From contig NC_133108.1 in assembly GCF_022965805.1 (NCBI RefSeq), positions 44,834,051 through 44,898,050 on the forward strand: DNA of 64,000 nt, given 5' to 3'. A model generated the notes under the pieces. It was not told the DNA's origin. It was given only the letters and a program-made list of their open reading frames with translations, and ran no database searches. This document shows, in pieces, positions 36,108 through 47,473 of the stretch (the first letter of the stretch is position 1; each line of letters opens with the position of its first letter). The stretch comes from Primulina eburnea (Eukaryota; Streptophyta; Magnoliopsida; Lamiales; Gesneriaceae). Position numbers and translations under genes: made by a program.

Positions 36108-36162
36108 TATAAAATATAGTGGTAGTTATTAAATCTGCAACAATCTAGGGTTTTTAGGGTTT
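36108..36162 (+). promoter_or_regulatory. ALBA core promoter: TATA box and telo-boxes
   Basis: TATAAAATA lies at 36108-36116. About 30 bases on come two telo-box motifs, TAGGGTTTTTAGGGTTT (36146-36162), shortly before the ATG at 36186. Telo-boxes near the start site are known from plant translation and ribosome genes. Confidence 0.65.
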
Positions 36163-36185
36163 CTGTTTTCGCCAACGTAAAGCAA

Positions 36186-38418
36186 ATGGATAGATACCAC
36201 AAGGTGGAGAAGCCAAAGCCTCAATCTCCCGTCAATGAGAATGAGATTCGAATTACTTCTCAGGGTTTGGTTCGTAATTACACCAGCTATGCCACTTCCC
36301 TACTACAGGTATCATTTTCCCATTTTGATTTTTTCTTCTTCCGATTTTCTTTTGTGTTACTCTTGTCTTCTTTTTTTGTTTAACAAAAGTTATGTGTTCA
36401 GTCTTCTAGCTTTTGTTTTTTTGTGGCTTTTCCGTTCGTCTTTTTGGCATTTTGTGTGCATTTTTGCTCCACTACGGAAACTTGGGATTTGAAATTTAGA
36501 GTGTTGAAACTTTGTGGAATAATTCCATGAACCGTATATTTGTTATGATTTTTCCTGGTGAGACTGGTTTTGTTTTGATTTTGTTTTTGGTGTCTGTTTT
36601 GTTGTTTCCGTTGGTTTTATGATATAAGTTTGACGTTCACATGTTCACATCCGGTGGCCAACCAGTTTAGCTCATATTTTGAAGCTTATGTGTTTGCGTG
36701 TGTGTAATAACTTGTTCATACGCGGCGCTTATGATAATCTGGATACTGTTATTCCCACCTTTAATCAACAAGAGTTTATGTTCCACACCATTTTTGTCTT
36801 TACTCTGGAATAAGTGTTCAGCTACCTGAGTGCCAATAGTTATTACTCTGTGCACAATCGAGGGCCTCTTTTTTATTCCAAGTATTGTTGAATGCAAATA
36901 TATATCAGTTGCCTAAGATTTTATGTTTAGTAATTGCATTGTTCATCCATTTCCCAGGAGAGACGAGTGAAGGAGATTGTCTTGAAAGCAATGGGTCAAG
37001 CCATAAGCAAGACAGTAGCTATTGCAGAGATCATTAAGGTTGTTATGCTCATTTTTTTACAGTGCTATTGTTTCCCGTTTTCAATACCATGCCGAGGAAT
37101 CAATCCTTTTCTTTCTTGTTTGAAACAGAGAAGGATTCCTAGACTCCATCAGGACACTGCCATCAGTTCATTGAGCATAACTGATACTTTTGAGCCCATT
37201 GAAGAGGGCCTTGAAACGTGAGTTTATCTTTTTGGCCTTCTGATTTTGCTCTAGCATTATGAATTCTTCTTACTGATGTGTGTGCTATACTGGTATGCTC
37301 ATTTGTTGGATGTCTCGTACAGTGTGGAGCAGACACGTCATGTCTCAATGATTTCAATCACCCTTTCTTCGAAGGAGCTTAACAAGAATTCTCCTGGGTA
37401 ATTTTCACGATCACATTTAATTATTTTTGTGTAAATGCCCGTTGAGGACGAAACGCAGGCATGACTAATTTGACAACCTCTTTATCTGAGGTACATGAGG
37501 TGCTATTACTATCTTTTATTGATTTATTGACATTTGTTCTTGTCATTCTAAACTTCAAGCATTATTTTGCGTCTTCTTCTTTTTTGTTGGCTTCATTAGT
37601 GAGGTTGTTGGCAACCAAACTCTGTTATGTTCCTTTTCTCATTGTAATGTATTCTGAATTTGTTTGTTTGGTCTAGGTATCAAGCTCCATTGCATGTGAA
37701 TCAAACTAAACCATATTACATCTATCAGCCACAACCACCACCTCAAAGACAAGCACATGCAGTGTACAACATCGATAACAGAGGTAGAGAAGTGACTGGA
37801 ATTCGATATTATAGTCATTACTATTTTTGACAGTAAGCATAAATTCGATGTTTATAGTTTTAGATAATTATGGACGAGGAAGAGGTCGCGGCAGAGGGAG
37901 GGGAGGAGGTTGGACTAGAGGTGGATATGGAAACTACCAAGGTATTTATATCCTTCCTCCTGATATCATCTAGTTCTTACAACCTGGTTATCCTGGCTAT
38001 TTATCTAGTGTATCTGCCCATGTTTTTTTTGTATAATTGGTGTCTCATGGAGTATTTCTTCTTCACAGATAATGGTGGATATCCTAACTGGGGCCGTGGC
38101 AGTGGACGTGGTGGTTGGAGTTATAATGGTCTGTGTTTATCCTATCAGAATTTAGAAATATTTCTGCTAACGATTTCCTTGAGATTCAGTGTTTTTTTCG
38201 TTTCTACGGTCACATGTTTTCTCAAATATGCTTTTATTGCTAATTTTAATGCATTTATTGCTTATGGTTTTCATCTCAAGAATTTCCTTTTATTATTAGG
38301 TGGGGGATACTTAAGAGGGAGAGGTGGAAGTGGAGGTGGCAGAGGCTATGGCCGTGGCCGTGGCCGTGGAAGTGGAAGGATGGGTAACCACCCAAGAAGC
38401 GGTGGTTACCAAGTATAG
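36186..38418 (+). CDS. ALBA: ALBA-family DNA/RNA-binding protein with RGG tail
   Basis: This is a small nucleic-acid-binding protein of the Alba superfamily; plant members with RGG tails bind RNA in cytoplasm and nucleus. Eight exons in phase, 36186-36308, 36958-37038, 37129-37217, 37323-37397, 37677-37783, 37864-37941, 38069-38128 and 38300-38418, give 243 residues. The Alba domain covers about residues 18-105: NEIRITSQGLVRNYTSYA, VKEIVLKAMGQAISKTVAIA, EIIKRRIPRLHQDT, VSMISITLSS. After a Pro/Gln stretch (YQPQPPPQRQ) the tail is Gly/Arg-rich (YGRGRGRGRGRGGG, GRGYGRGRGRGSGR) and ends SGGYQV. It corresponds to the long ALBA4-6 class of Arabidopsis; I cannot tell which number. Exons 6 to 8 are each Gly-rich cassettes and could be skipped without losing frame in some combinations. 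Confidence 0.95.
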
Positions 38419-39045
38419 TTGGGAGGTTTTCTTCTTTGCTTATGGAAAATGCTTGGTATGGTTTGGCTTGGCTTCGTTTGTTACGGTGTTACATAGGGTT
38501 ATTAGCAGCTGATATGTTTATGTCTATCTGTATGTGGGCAAGCTTTGTTGCAGACGTAGAGCCAAAAAGCAAAGGCAAGCAACCAATTTTTACGGCCATA
38601 ATTTATTTAATTGTTTTATCCGTTTATTAAACAAGACGTCAAGTATGATGTAGATTTTATTGTGATGTCTTAAGATTAATCTTGTCAGTGACGGAATTCG
38701 GATACAAACGTCCAAAAATTTCATGTAAATCTATCAGTTATGTTTGAGGACACATAAAATTGTACTGTTTCGTTGAATTACATCTTCAGAGGTGGTCATT
38801 GAAGGAACAAATTAATGTCGCTTGACAAATTAATTGCAAGCGTCCAGAACGAAATGATGAAAATATAGTTTGTTAGTATAATGAGAAAATATTTAAAATA
38901 CGAATATATGTTTGATATAATAAAATTAATGTGTTAATGTATAGATAATTATATTTTAATATTGAAATAAAATAATTTAAAAGTTGACAAACATTAATTT
39001 AATTAGGAGTTGATTTTTATCAAAATAATATGTTTGTGTTTTTTC

Positions 39046-39049
<4 letters not shown>

Positions 39050-39096
<47 letters not shown>
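39050..39096. repeat. (AT)n microsatellite
   Basis: About 46 bases of uninterrupted AT. Confidence 0.95.
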
Positions 39097-39099
<3 letters not shown>

Positions 39100-40309
39100 A
39101 ACTTTTTAAATATGTCATATGTAAAACTCGTCGGTTCAGTTTTTTCAGTTTAATAACCGAAAACCAAGAAAAACAGAAGTGCCAAAAATTAAATCCAAAG
39201 TCTGAAACCTTCGTCGATTTATGAGAAAATGGGGCGAGAAGCATATTAGTTACTCATAGAATTCATTGAAGCATTTTCTAGACATAAATTAGACAGAACA
39301 TTTACTAACTACTGAAAACACAAAGTTGAGCTCTTGTTAAGAAAATATAAAGAAATTCCCTATAATATCTTGGTTTTAAAAATATTTTTTAACAATTCGC
39401 TTCAATTTTATGGTTTATCCATTATTTAAGTTGAAATTTCTAGTAATTATTACAATGGTTGAGAGGTTCAGTCAAATAACCAAAACACAACAGTATAATA
39501 AAGAATAAATCCCAAGATTCAAAATGTTTGCAACTCCTTGAACTGTCTCGGGCAAAAAACAGTCGAGTAATTGTTTTCAAGCTCCGATTGATCCTTGTAG
39601 ATCTTATAATATCTTGAAGAATGAGCTGTTAGCAGTGTATGATATATATGAGAATTGTGCTCATAAATTTTTATGTATGCAAGCTTTATTTTTGAATTTG
39701 TTGCTTCAAATGTATTTATGTGTATATATAGAGTTCTTACTTGCATTCTCTATATATAGCAATGCAATCCTTTTTTCTGTTCAACAACTCTTTGTATTGT
39801 AATCCGACAATAATGACACATCACTATTACGTGCTGCAGCTTTCATCAAATGCTCTTTACTGCTTTCGTGTTTTTAAAAAACCTATTTTTACAAAAGTTG
39901 TCAGAAGACGGACCGATGAAATACTTTATGTCATATGAGAGTTGGTAGGATATGTGCAATATTTCTATTTTAAGTCGGCAACTAATCTGCTGACTTTCAC
40001 AAATATTCTTAACTCTGTCCGGTCGAAAGTTATTTTAGTATATTTCTGAGTGGTCCGATCGAGTGGCATGTAAGTTTAGTGTAAATGATTGAGTAGATTT
40101 ACCGGTAAAGAGACTAAATAGCTTCCGACCGTTTACCTATTTCTTTTGAACACTATAGTGTGTTGCTCTTTGTATTTGACAGAATGGTTGAATACCTGAA
40201 TACACAAATAGTGACAACTTATTATAATATAATAAATATTGTTTGTTATCACTAAACGTAAAAGATTTAACATATTGTTATTGGCTACTTGATTTAAAAA
40301 ATAAACAAA

Positions 40310-40970
40310 ATAAGAAAACCAACATAAACAAAACCACATAAAAAATATCAAGATAGAAAAAGATAATAAGCTCATTTTGTAATATAAGCATTTATCAATC
40401 TAGTTAAAAAACGTTTTTTTTTTAAGATTTTCATTATTAAAAATTTCATAAAGATACACATATTTTTACAACATATGAACTTCTCTGTATTGATTATAAT
40501 TTTTTAGGATATAAATGAGGTAGTTTCTCATAACTTTTAGAAAATATAATGGAAATATTTAAAAAGTTTTGCATAAATTTCATCAATATTGAAAAGAAGA
40601 GTGATTTTTATTTTTTTTTTAAGAAAATTGGTACCAAGTTATTATGAAAAACTAATTTAACCGATGAATGAGCCACAAAATACCATTATCTGTCACTTAA
40701 TCGAGGGAAAAAAACTAATAAGACCTACATGAAAAATGAAATACAACATAAAAACATAAAGATTAGAAAAGAGGATAAATTCTTTTAAAGATTTTAATTT
40801 TTAAAAATGGTTAAGCATTTGTCCATTTGGTTAAAAAAATGCTATCATTTTTAAGATTTTCAATATCTAAATTTCCATAACATATATACGTTTACAACAT
40901 ATGATTGTCAATCTTGATTGTAATTTTTTCAATAAATAAATGAAGTCGAGAATTATATGACAGATTTTTT
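40310..40970. repeat. Diverged tandem duplication of about 400 bases
   Basis: Phrases recur in the same order in the two halves: ACATAAA, GATAGAAAA/GATTAGAAAA, AAGCATTT..CAAT/GTCC, TTAAGATTTTCA, TTACAACATATGA, TTGATTATAATTTTTT/TTGATTGTAATTTTTT, ATAAATGA. The spacing is about 410 bases. Divergence is high, so the duplication is old. Confidence 0.55.
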
Positions 40971-40989
40971 TATCTGGAATATTAAGAAT

Positions 40990-41830
40990 TCTTATATTAA
41001 ACTTATTTAAAAATATTTAGAAATATTTGATCTTCTGTCAATATTTATCCGGAGTATTGACAAATATTAAATTTAGATTAATATTGGTATTATATACGAA
41101 ACTTCTTCAAAAGGATTAACATGATATTCTCCTAAAATATCAATAAAAAATAGAGTTTGTGCAACTTTAAGAACATCAAAATCAAAAAATACAATATTAA
41201 ATGACTTCAGAAATATCAACATAAAAACTACAAAATTTGTACTATTTCAGGAGTATTGATTGATATATTACAAAATTAAATATTTACTAATAAGTTGCGT
41301 CTTTGGGATTACAGCATAATAGTACACGTAAATAACAATATATTTAGCCCACAAAAAATCAATATATTTTTAATTCACATTAAATGAATATTCTTTCACA
41401 ATATTGACTAATCATAAAACTTAAATATACATTCTCCAAAAATATGGATAAATATTAAGATATTACATCAATATTTTTCCTGAATATTTAAGACACATTT
41501 GTCACGAAGGTTAAAAAATATAATATCATTGGTCAATATTTTCGGTAATATTGGGAGATAATAAATCAGCATTCTTTACAAATATTGACCTATAGTAGAT
41601 TTAACATCAATTCTCTTCAAGAATTTTGTCGAATATCAGATCTGAAATCCATATCTTTCATGAATATTGATGATCTTTTAACTTAGGAACAAATAATTTC
41701 CCAGAAATATTGTCGAATCTTTGATCGAATATCAATAGTTTTTAGGAATATTGACAAATTTTAAGTCTTAGATCAATATTCTTAAAAAAAATCATTATCA
41801 TTTATAGGTCTTAGATCTTATATCATCAAA
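40990..41830. repeat. Degenerate AATATTGAC minisatellite
   Basis: Variants of AATATTGACAAAT and ATCAATATTCTT alternate at roughly 55-65 base spacing for over 800 bases, with strong divergence between units. No coding potential. Confidence 0.5.
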
Positions 41831-42354
41831 TCTGTTTACAATATCAAAATAAAATCATGTCATGCTATTTCACGGGCATCCACACAAATTTAAAAGTTGT
41901 TTCTTGAGAACAACCAAAAGGTAAAACATTTGTGCTGGTCATATATTACAAATTTAATATGAAATAAATGGAGATATGAGAGTTGCGAGAAATACTAAGA
42001 GCTACATTATTCATGACTAAGACTACTATAATAGTCTGGATCACAAATCTATTTTGACAAGATCTTAATCATCTATCAACAAATAATTTATCTATAACTG
42101 ATATAAGATTGTCAGAGGAGAAGGTTTAAATTGAGTAATGAGTAACAACAAAAAACATCTCAAGTTTCCTAGAAACATCAATAATGACACTTCAAACTGG
42201 CATATTAAGAGGATTTGGAAATACAAAACTATACAACAATTGTCACACAAGATACAGATCATACAGACATGAATAGCGTGATGTATCACCAAAATTTCAA
42301 GTGAAACTGATAATGCAATGTGACTGCGTGAATGACCGGCTTACCAAACACAGG

Positions 42355-44915
42355 CTAATGACATTTGAATCCACCACAGACCGACAAAACAATGATAAGG
42401 ATCAGGGCGATGATAATGCCAAGAACAATTAGCTTTATCTTCATGTTTTGCAACCACATCTTTCTCCTCATCTTGGTTCCTTGTGTCCTGAAATCTTGTG
42501 CCTGTGATGGGAGATTGACGGCTCATGAATATTCAGTCTATTGTAAAACCACATTATAAAGCTACATACGAGAAAGCAAATGACATAATAAAAGGAGACT
42601 CCACGGTGTAGCAATAATAAAAAAATGGAAAGAATCCCATGGGAGAAAGTCACGGACAAGGTGGAAAAACTATGAAGTAGCCAAAAAACAAAAAGAATAG
42701 AGCTATAAACTGCATTGAAGGCCAGATGTCAGTAGGATCCTCAACAAATCAACTGGTATTTAAATATCCAATCCAATAAAACCAACAACAGTCGTCCAAC
42801 AAAACAATTTACAGATAGAAATCCAAAATTGAGACCATTAAAGTAGTTTAAATTATTTTTTTAATAATCCATAAAGTTCTATAAGCAGCAATTCTGCTTC
42901 AGAAATTTTTGCAAATGTAAACACGTAATATCAATTCCTACATGTATATCACGAGCAGAGTTGATAGGTTCAAATAATTTCTACAAAACTGCAATAGAGC
43001 ATAACCTCAGATGAATTCAAACTATCGGACTCCAAATCCATAAAAAATTACGCAGATAACGCATTCAAATCAACATGTAACAGCAAGAGATCCAATTTTC
43101 AGAACTTAAGACGATATACAATGGCTAACAGGACTTTACAAACCTGAGAACGAAGATTTTCAGTTTTATCAACCAGAAGTTCAATTTTCTCTCCACGGTC
43201 AAGAACCTGCATAGAAAGAAATCTCAGGGTTAAATGCCACGCATTTCATCAGAAACCAAATGCATCCTAATTATCTCATCACATATTAGCAATATGTGAT
43301 GTTTAAATTGTCACCTTTTCAATGTTTTCCATCATCACCCCTTTAACTTCTGAAACCTGAGCTTTCACCTTTGCAAGCTTGCTAATCTCCTCTGGATGAT
43401 CCACACAATACTGCATTTGCTCCTTCATTTTGGGTCTAAGTTTTGATGACATAAGAATTAATCTAATGGGCATAGAAAGGCAAAGAAAACTGTCATTAAA
43501 AGAGAATATTACCCAAACTCTTTATTCAGGCTGTTGGCAACAGCTGTTGCAGCCTTCCCTCCTGCATATTTCTTGGTGAAGTCCTCCTTCACTCGCTCAA
43601 GAAATGCAATCGGAATCTGTCTTCCAGCAGATTCAACAGCCACGACACAATAAGCTGTTTCCCAACAATAGTTATTTTTATCCATCAAAAGAAGTATGAA
43701 AATAAAAGTAAATAGAAAGCAAAAGAAAAATAGGTGTATCAGTCATGTATCATATACATCATACAGCAACCGACCGATACACGTGTACAAGTTTCCTGAT
43801 AAGTCAAACAATCAGTACCAAGAAAATCTTTGATGAATTTCATTTTCAAAAACACAATACTAGATGGATGAAGTTAAAACTGGAAACTACATGGGTGGTC
43901 ACCACTACTGTAGGTGTCCATTATGTTGAAGCAGACAGCAACCTGGTCTATATAGGAATATGAAACTTAAGACTGAATTAAAGCGAGGGTGTGAAGAGTG
44001 GAAAAGCCTTGAGAGGTCCAGGAACAGTCAGATATCGTCTCTGAAAAACAGAAGGCTATTCACATAACTTCAAGGTCACAAAGGAACAAACTTGCGATTG
44101 CTTTATTACACAAGAGACTCTATTTAAAGGTGAATTAAGTCCATGTAACATAAAATCACAGATATTAGCGCAGATAAAAAAGGTCACGTACAAACACATC
44201 GGAACCCCAACAGATCTACACCATGGTGTACAATGAGATAACAGTATTTTAAATACCTATAGATATTAAAGAGTATTAATATCTATAAATGGGACAAATA
44301 AGCGACTTGACATAAAGTGAAAGAATAGACAATAAAACAACCCATCACTGTCCATACTATTGAACTGATTACTTAAAAATTTTGTCAAGGCAATTGTAGA
44401 TTTCTACCGAGTGAGGGCCCTTGTCTCTCACAAAGTCGTTTTCACTAGTTGTTACCAATTTCGCCACAAATTGGAGTCACCCATTCAAACGAAATCGCAC
44501 TTCAAAAATTTTAACATCCGATCCAGAACCTGTAGCAAAAGTTCTAAGATACTAAAGGGTAAATCACACCGAAGGACCACGAAACAACCCCTAAAATCTA
44601 AAAAATCAAGAGAATCGGAGAATAACCAAAACGAGCACGCAAAAAAAGAATTAACAACCAGCCAATTATATCCGATAAACAAAACAAACACGGAAACAAA
44701 TAGATCAGACACGGCGCCGCCTTACTGAATCCATCCTCGACGAGGTAATTGAAGGTGTGTCCATCGCAGTTGTACGTAAACTTATTATTGGTGGCTGGAA
44801 GTTTCTGTAAACACTGCGCCGCGATTCCGGTGAAATTCCCCGTGAATTCAGTGTACTCCGCCAGGATTACCGTTCCACGCGCCACAAAACTGTAGATCAA
44901 CGACTGCTGCCCCAT
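42355..44915 (-). CDS. VAMP722: R-SNARE VAMP721/722-like
   Basis: This is a vesicle-associated SNARE of the VAMP72 group that drives fusion of secretory vesicles with the plasma membrane and cell plate. Five exons, 44726-44915, 43513-43654, 43315-43435, 43144-43206 and 42355-42501, give 220 residues, the family length. The longin domain occupies about residues 1-125 ([40 protein letters not shown]). The SNARE helix follows ([38 protein letters not shown]), with the central-layer Arg in LDRGE. A Trp/basic linker, [13 protein letters not shown], precedes the single C-terminal anchor [14 protein letters not shown] (about residues 197-217). The tail ends FKCH. All splice sites are canonical. The separation from VAMP721 is not possible from this sequence alone. 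Confidence 0.95.
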
Positions 44916-44937
44916 TCCCCCTCCTCTCTCCGGCGAT

Positions 44938-44946
44938 AAACCCTAA
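44938..44946 (-). promoter_or_regulatory. Telo-box in the VAMP leader
   Basis: AAACCCTAA on the plus strand, TTAGGGTTT in the sense of the gene, about 25 bases before the VAMP ATG. Confidence 0.5.
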
Positions 44947-45444
44947 ACGGAACCTCTGAATATGTGAGTATGAACCTGTTTTTGAATGTTGTAACGAAAA
45001 ATGAAGAGAGAGGTGTGACCGAAAAAGTGATATGGATTTATATGGGAAAGTCTAGAGAGAGAGAGGGATGAGGAATTAGGCGGAGGAAGCGTGACATTGC
45101 CGGGACAATGACTTATCATCATATTCATATATAGTTAATAGTTTAAATATATCACATTAGTGAGATTTTTCTTATAAAAGATATATATTTAAATATGATT
45201 ATACTTAATATATTAATAATGTGTAGTTTGGAACTCCATTTATCAAATAATACAATATATTAATTAATTTTTTATTAAAAAAACATTTCATATTTGTTAC
45301 TTTTAGGTTAGACTTAAATTGGTCAAAATTTTCTCTCCACTTACACTTTCCTAACATGCATTACCATTTTTTCTAGCTTGTCGGTAGATTTTTCGGATAT
45401 TATTTTTCTTGATCGTGATTTGAAATTGGATCTATTCATCTAGT
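44947..45444. other. VAMP upstream region
   Basis: The GA/CT-rich tract at about 45050-45070 is probably leader or core promoter. The rest is AT-rich with no gene. Confidence 0.35.
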
Positions 45445-46048
45445 TAGGGGTGAGCATTCGGTTAATTCGGTTACCGACCGAACCGAATTAGTCAAAATCG
45501 AACCGATCGAATTAATTTTCATAACCGATGAAAACCGAACCGAATTAATATCGGTTAATTCGGTCACGGTTCGGTTTTCATCGGTTATGAAAATTAATTC
45601 GATCGGTTCGGTTTTGGCTAATTCGGTTCGGTCGGTAACCGAATTAACCGAATGCTCATCCCTAACTAGAACCGAATTAACCGATTAGTTTTAAAAAAAA
45701 TTTGTGATTTAACTTCAATTATATATGTAATTTTTTTTAACACTACACTTTACACGAATGCATAAAAATATAAAATCACACATATCACAAATATATATAA
45801 ATTTTATTTGAACACAATTAATACATATTATATCGATTTTAAAATTAAAAATTAAAATATTTATAGAAATTGATAAATAAAAAAAATTATTAAATAATAA
45901 TATTTATTATATCGGTTAATTCGGTTAACCGATATCGAAATTTTGAAAACCGTAACCGAACCGAATTTCCGAAATAACCGAACCGAATTTCTGAATTAGC
46001 TCGGTTCGGTCGGTTAATTCGGTTTAACCGAAATCTTGCTCACCCCTA
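45445..46048. mobile_element. hAT-like non-autonomous element with internal fold-back
   Basis: The 604-base element has termini TAGGGGTGAGCA and TGCTCACCCCTA, with a perfect 8-base target duplication CATCTAGT at 45437-45444 and 46049-46056. An 8-base duplication and a TAGGG terminus are typical of hAT. The interior is packed with CGGTTAATTCGG / CCGAATTAACCG motifs. The left part forms a near-perfect hairpin with arms of about 100 bases (45440-45543 and 45568-45670) and a short loop. It encodes no protein. Confidence 0.85.
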
Positions 46049-46338
46049 CATCTAGTTCATATATATAGCTGATAATTTAGTTGATCATTCGTACTAAATT
46101 CTTATATTATAAAAGTAAGTCCATAGATTAATATTCGTAAATATTTATGATAAAAAAATAATATTTTATTAAAAAATAATTTTTTTTACGAGTCGATAAA
46201 AAAGTATTTTGATTGACATGTACAATATCAATTTTGTCCATTCAAACAACTTTCTATCTCTTTACTGTATCTGAAGTATGAGTTAGGTCCGAACGATAAT
46301 GCCGATCAGCTTCAGTGTGTACGTGTACGTGAATGGAG

Positions 46339-46515
46339 TGAGTCTCATTTGAGATCGTCTCACGGGTCATAATCCGTGAGACGGGTCAACCTTACTTATA
46401 TTCACAATAAAAATCGATACTCTTAGCATAAAAAGTAATATTTTTTCATGGATGACTCAAATAAGAGATCCGTCTCACAAATACGACCCGTGAGTCCGTC
46501 TAATACAAGTTTTTG
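46339..46515. repeat. GTCTCAC dispersed repeat, copy 6
   Basis: A well-preserved copy: AGTGAGTCTCATTTGAGATC, GTCTCACGGGTCATAATCCG, TAGCATAAAAAGTAATATTT, AATAAGAGATCCGTCTCAC, CCGTGAGTCCGTCTAATACA. Confidence 0.85.
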
Positions 46516-46571
46516 CTATGTGTATGTGTATATATATTAATATTAATATTATTTATATTATCCAATATAGT

Positions 46572-46679
46572 ACTCCAACGACAACCCATGAGATCGGCTA
46601 CAATGTACTATTTTAATAACAATCATTTACTTGCCAGTTTCCCACCAACACTCCAACGACAACCTATGAGATCGGCTAC
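46572..46679. repeat. 30-base direct repeat, spacing 78
   Basis: ACTCCAACGACAACC(C/T)ATG followed by AGATCGGCTAC occurs at 46572-46601 and again at 46650-46679 with one mismatch. No known element. Confidence 0.8.
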
Positions 46680-47058
46680 TGCTCATAATCCAGCTCTCTT
46701 TGAATTCCGTTTCTGAATCCGAATTCCCCGATCGACTCTCTTACTGTTACACCGCGAAAAGTGAAGAAGAATGGAGATGAGGGAAGTTGGGACACTAACT
46801 TTTTTCTGTAAGATCATCTTCAATGAAATAAGTAAACAAAAACAGACGTAGAGTGTAGTTTGTACTTTAATCGATTTGTATCGGTTGCATGTTTGATAGG
46901 ATTAAATGATATGAGAATCATTTCATTTTTTTATTTGATAATAGTTTTTGGAATGAGAACATCTATATATTCTAATGAAAATACTTAATTCTCAAAAACA
47001 TGGAAATATGCATTCATATCATGTTGTTGGGTAACCCATTCTCATTTTCACAACTTTA

Positions 47059-47090
47059 TACATACATACATACATACATACATAAGCGCG

Positions 47091-47146
<56 letters not shown>
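47059..47146. repeat. Compound (CATA)n(CA)n(TA)n microsatellite
   Basis: CATA units, a GCGCGCA bridge, CA repeats and TA repeats in succession. Confidence 0.95.
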
Positions 47147-47147
<1 letters not shown>

Positions 47148-47473
47148 CTATTTTTATTTTTTGAAATATTTTGATAATAAATATTTATAATAATAAATAA
47201 AATAAAAAAATATGTCGCTATAACCTCCTTGAAAACGGGGAAAACTGCAATGTTGCCAAAACCATTTGCTACCATTTCAGAATTCGGGAATATTAAATAC
47301 AATATTACAAAATTTTCTTGTAAGAGAGAATAAAAAATACTAATTACCGGTAAATGACACTAATTTAATTCCATAAGCCAAAATCTTAGGATCCACAACA
47401 TATTGAACCAATTCAATTAAAAACCTGGACTCATTTGATGACATAAATACCTGCTGTAGCACTCCTCAGTTAC

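Larger units (their letters stand above)
38419..42354. other. ALBA 3' UTR, then gene-free region with old repeats
   Basis: About 38419-38700 is likely ALBA 3' UTR. I find no gene from there to 42354. Contents listed separately are an AT microsatellite, a diverged tandem duplication and a degenerate minisatellite. Confidence 0.5.
46516..47473. other. Spacer and 3' UTR of NSN1
   Basis: It holds the 30-base direct repeat and the microsatellite listed next. The right end should include the NSN1 3' UTR. No gene seen. Confidence 0.4.

Noticed and set aside
44411..44728. Plus-strand Lys-rich frame of 105 codons
   Set aside because: It lies in the first VAMP intron, antisense, with low-complexity composition.
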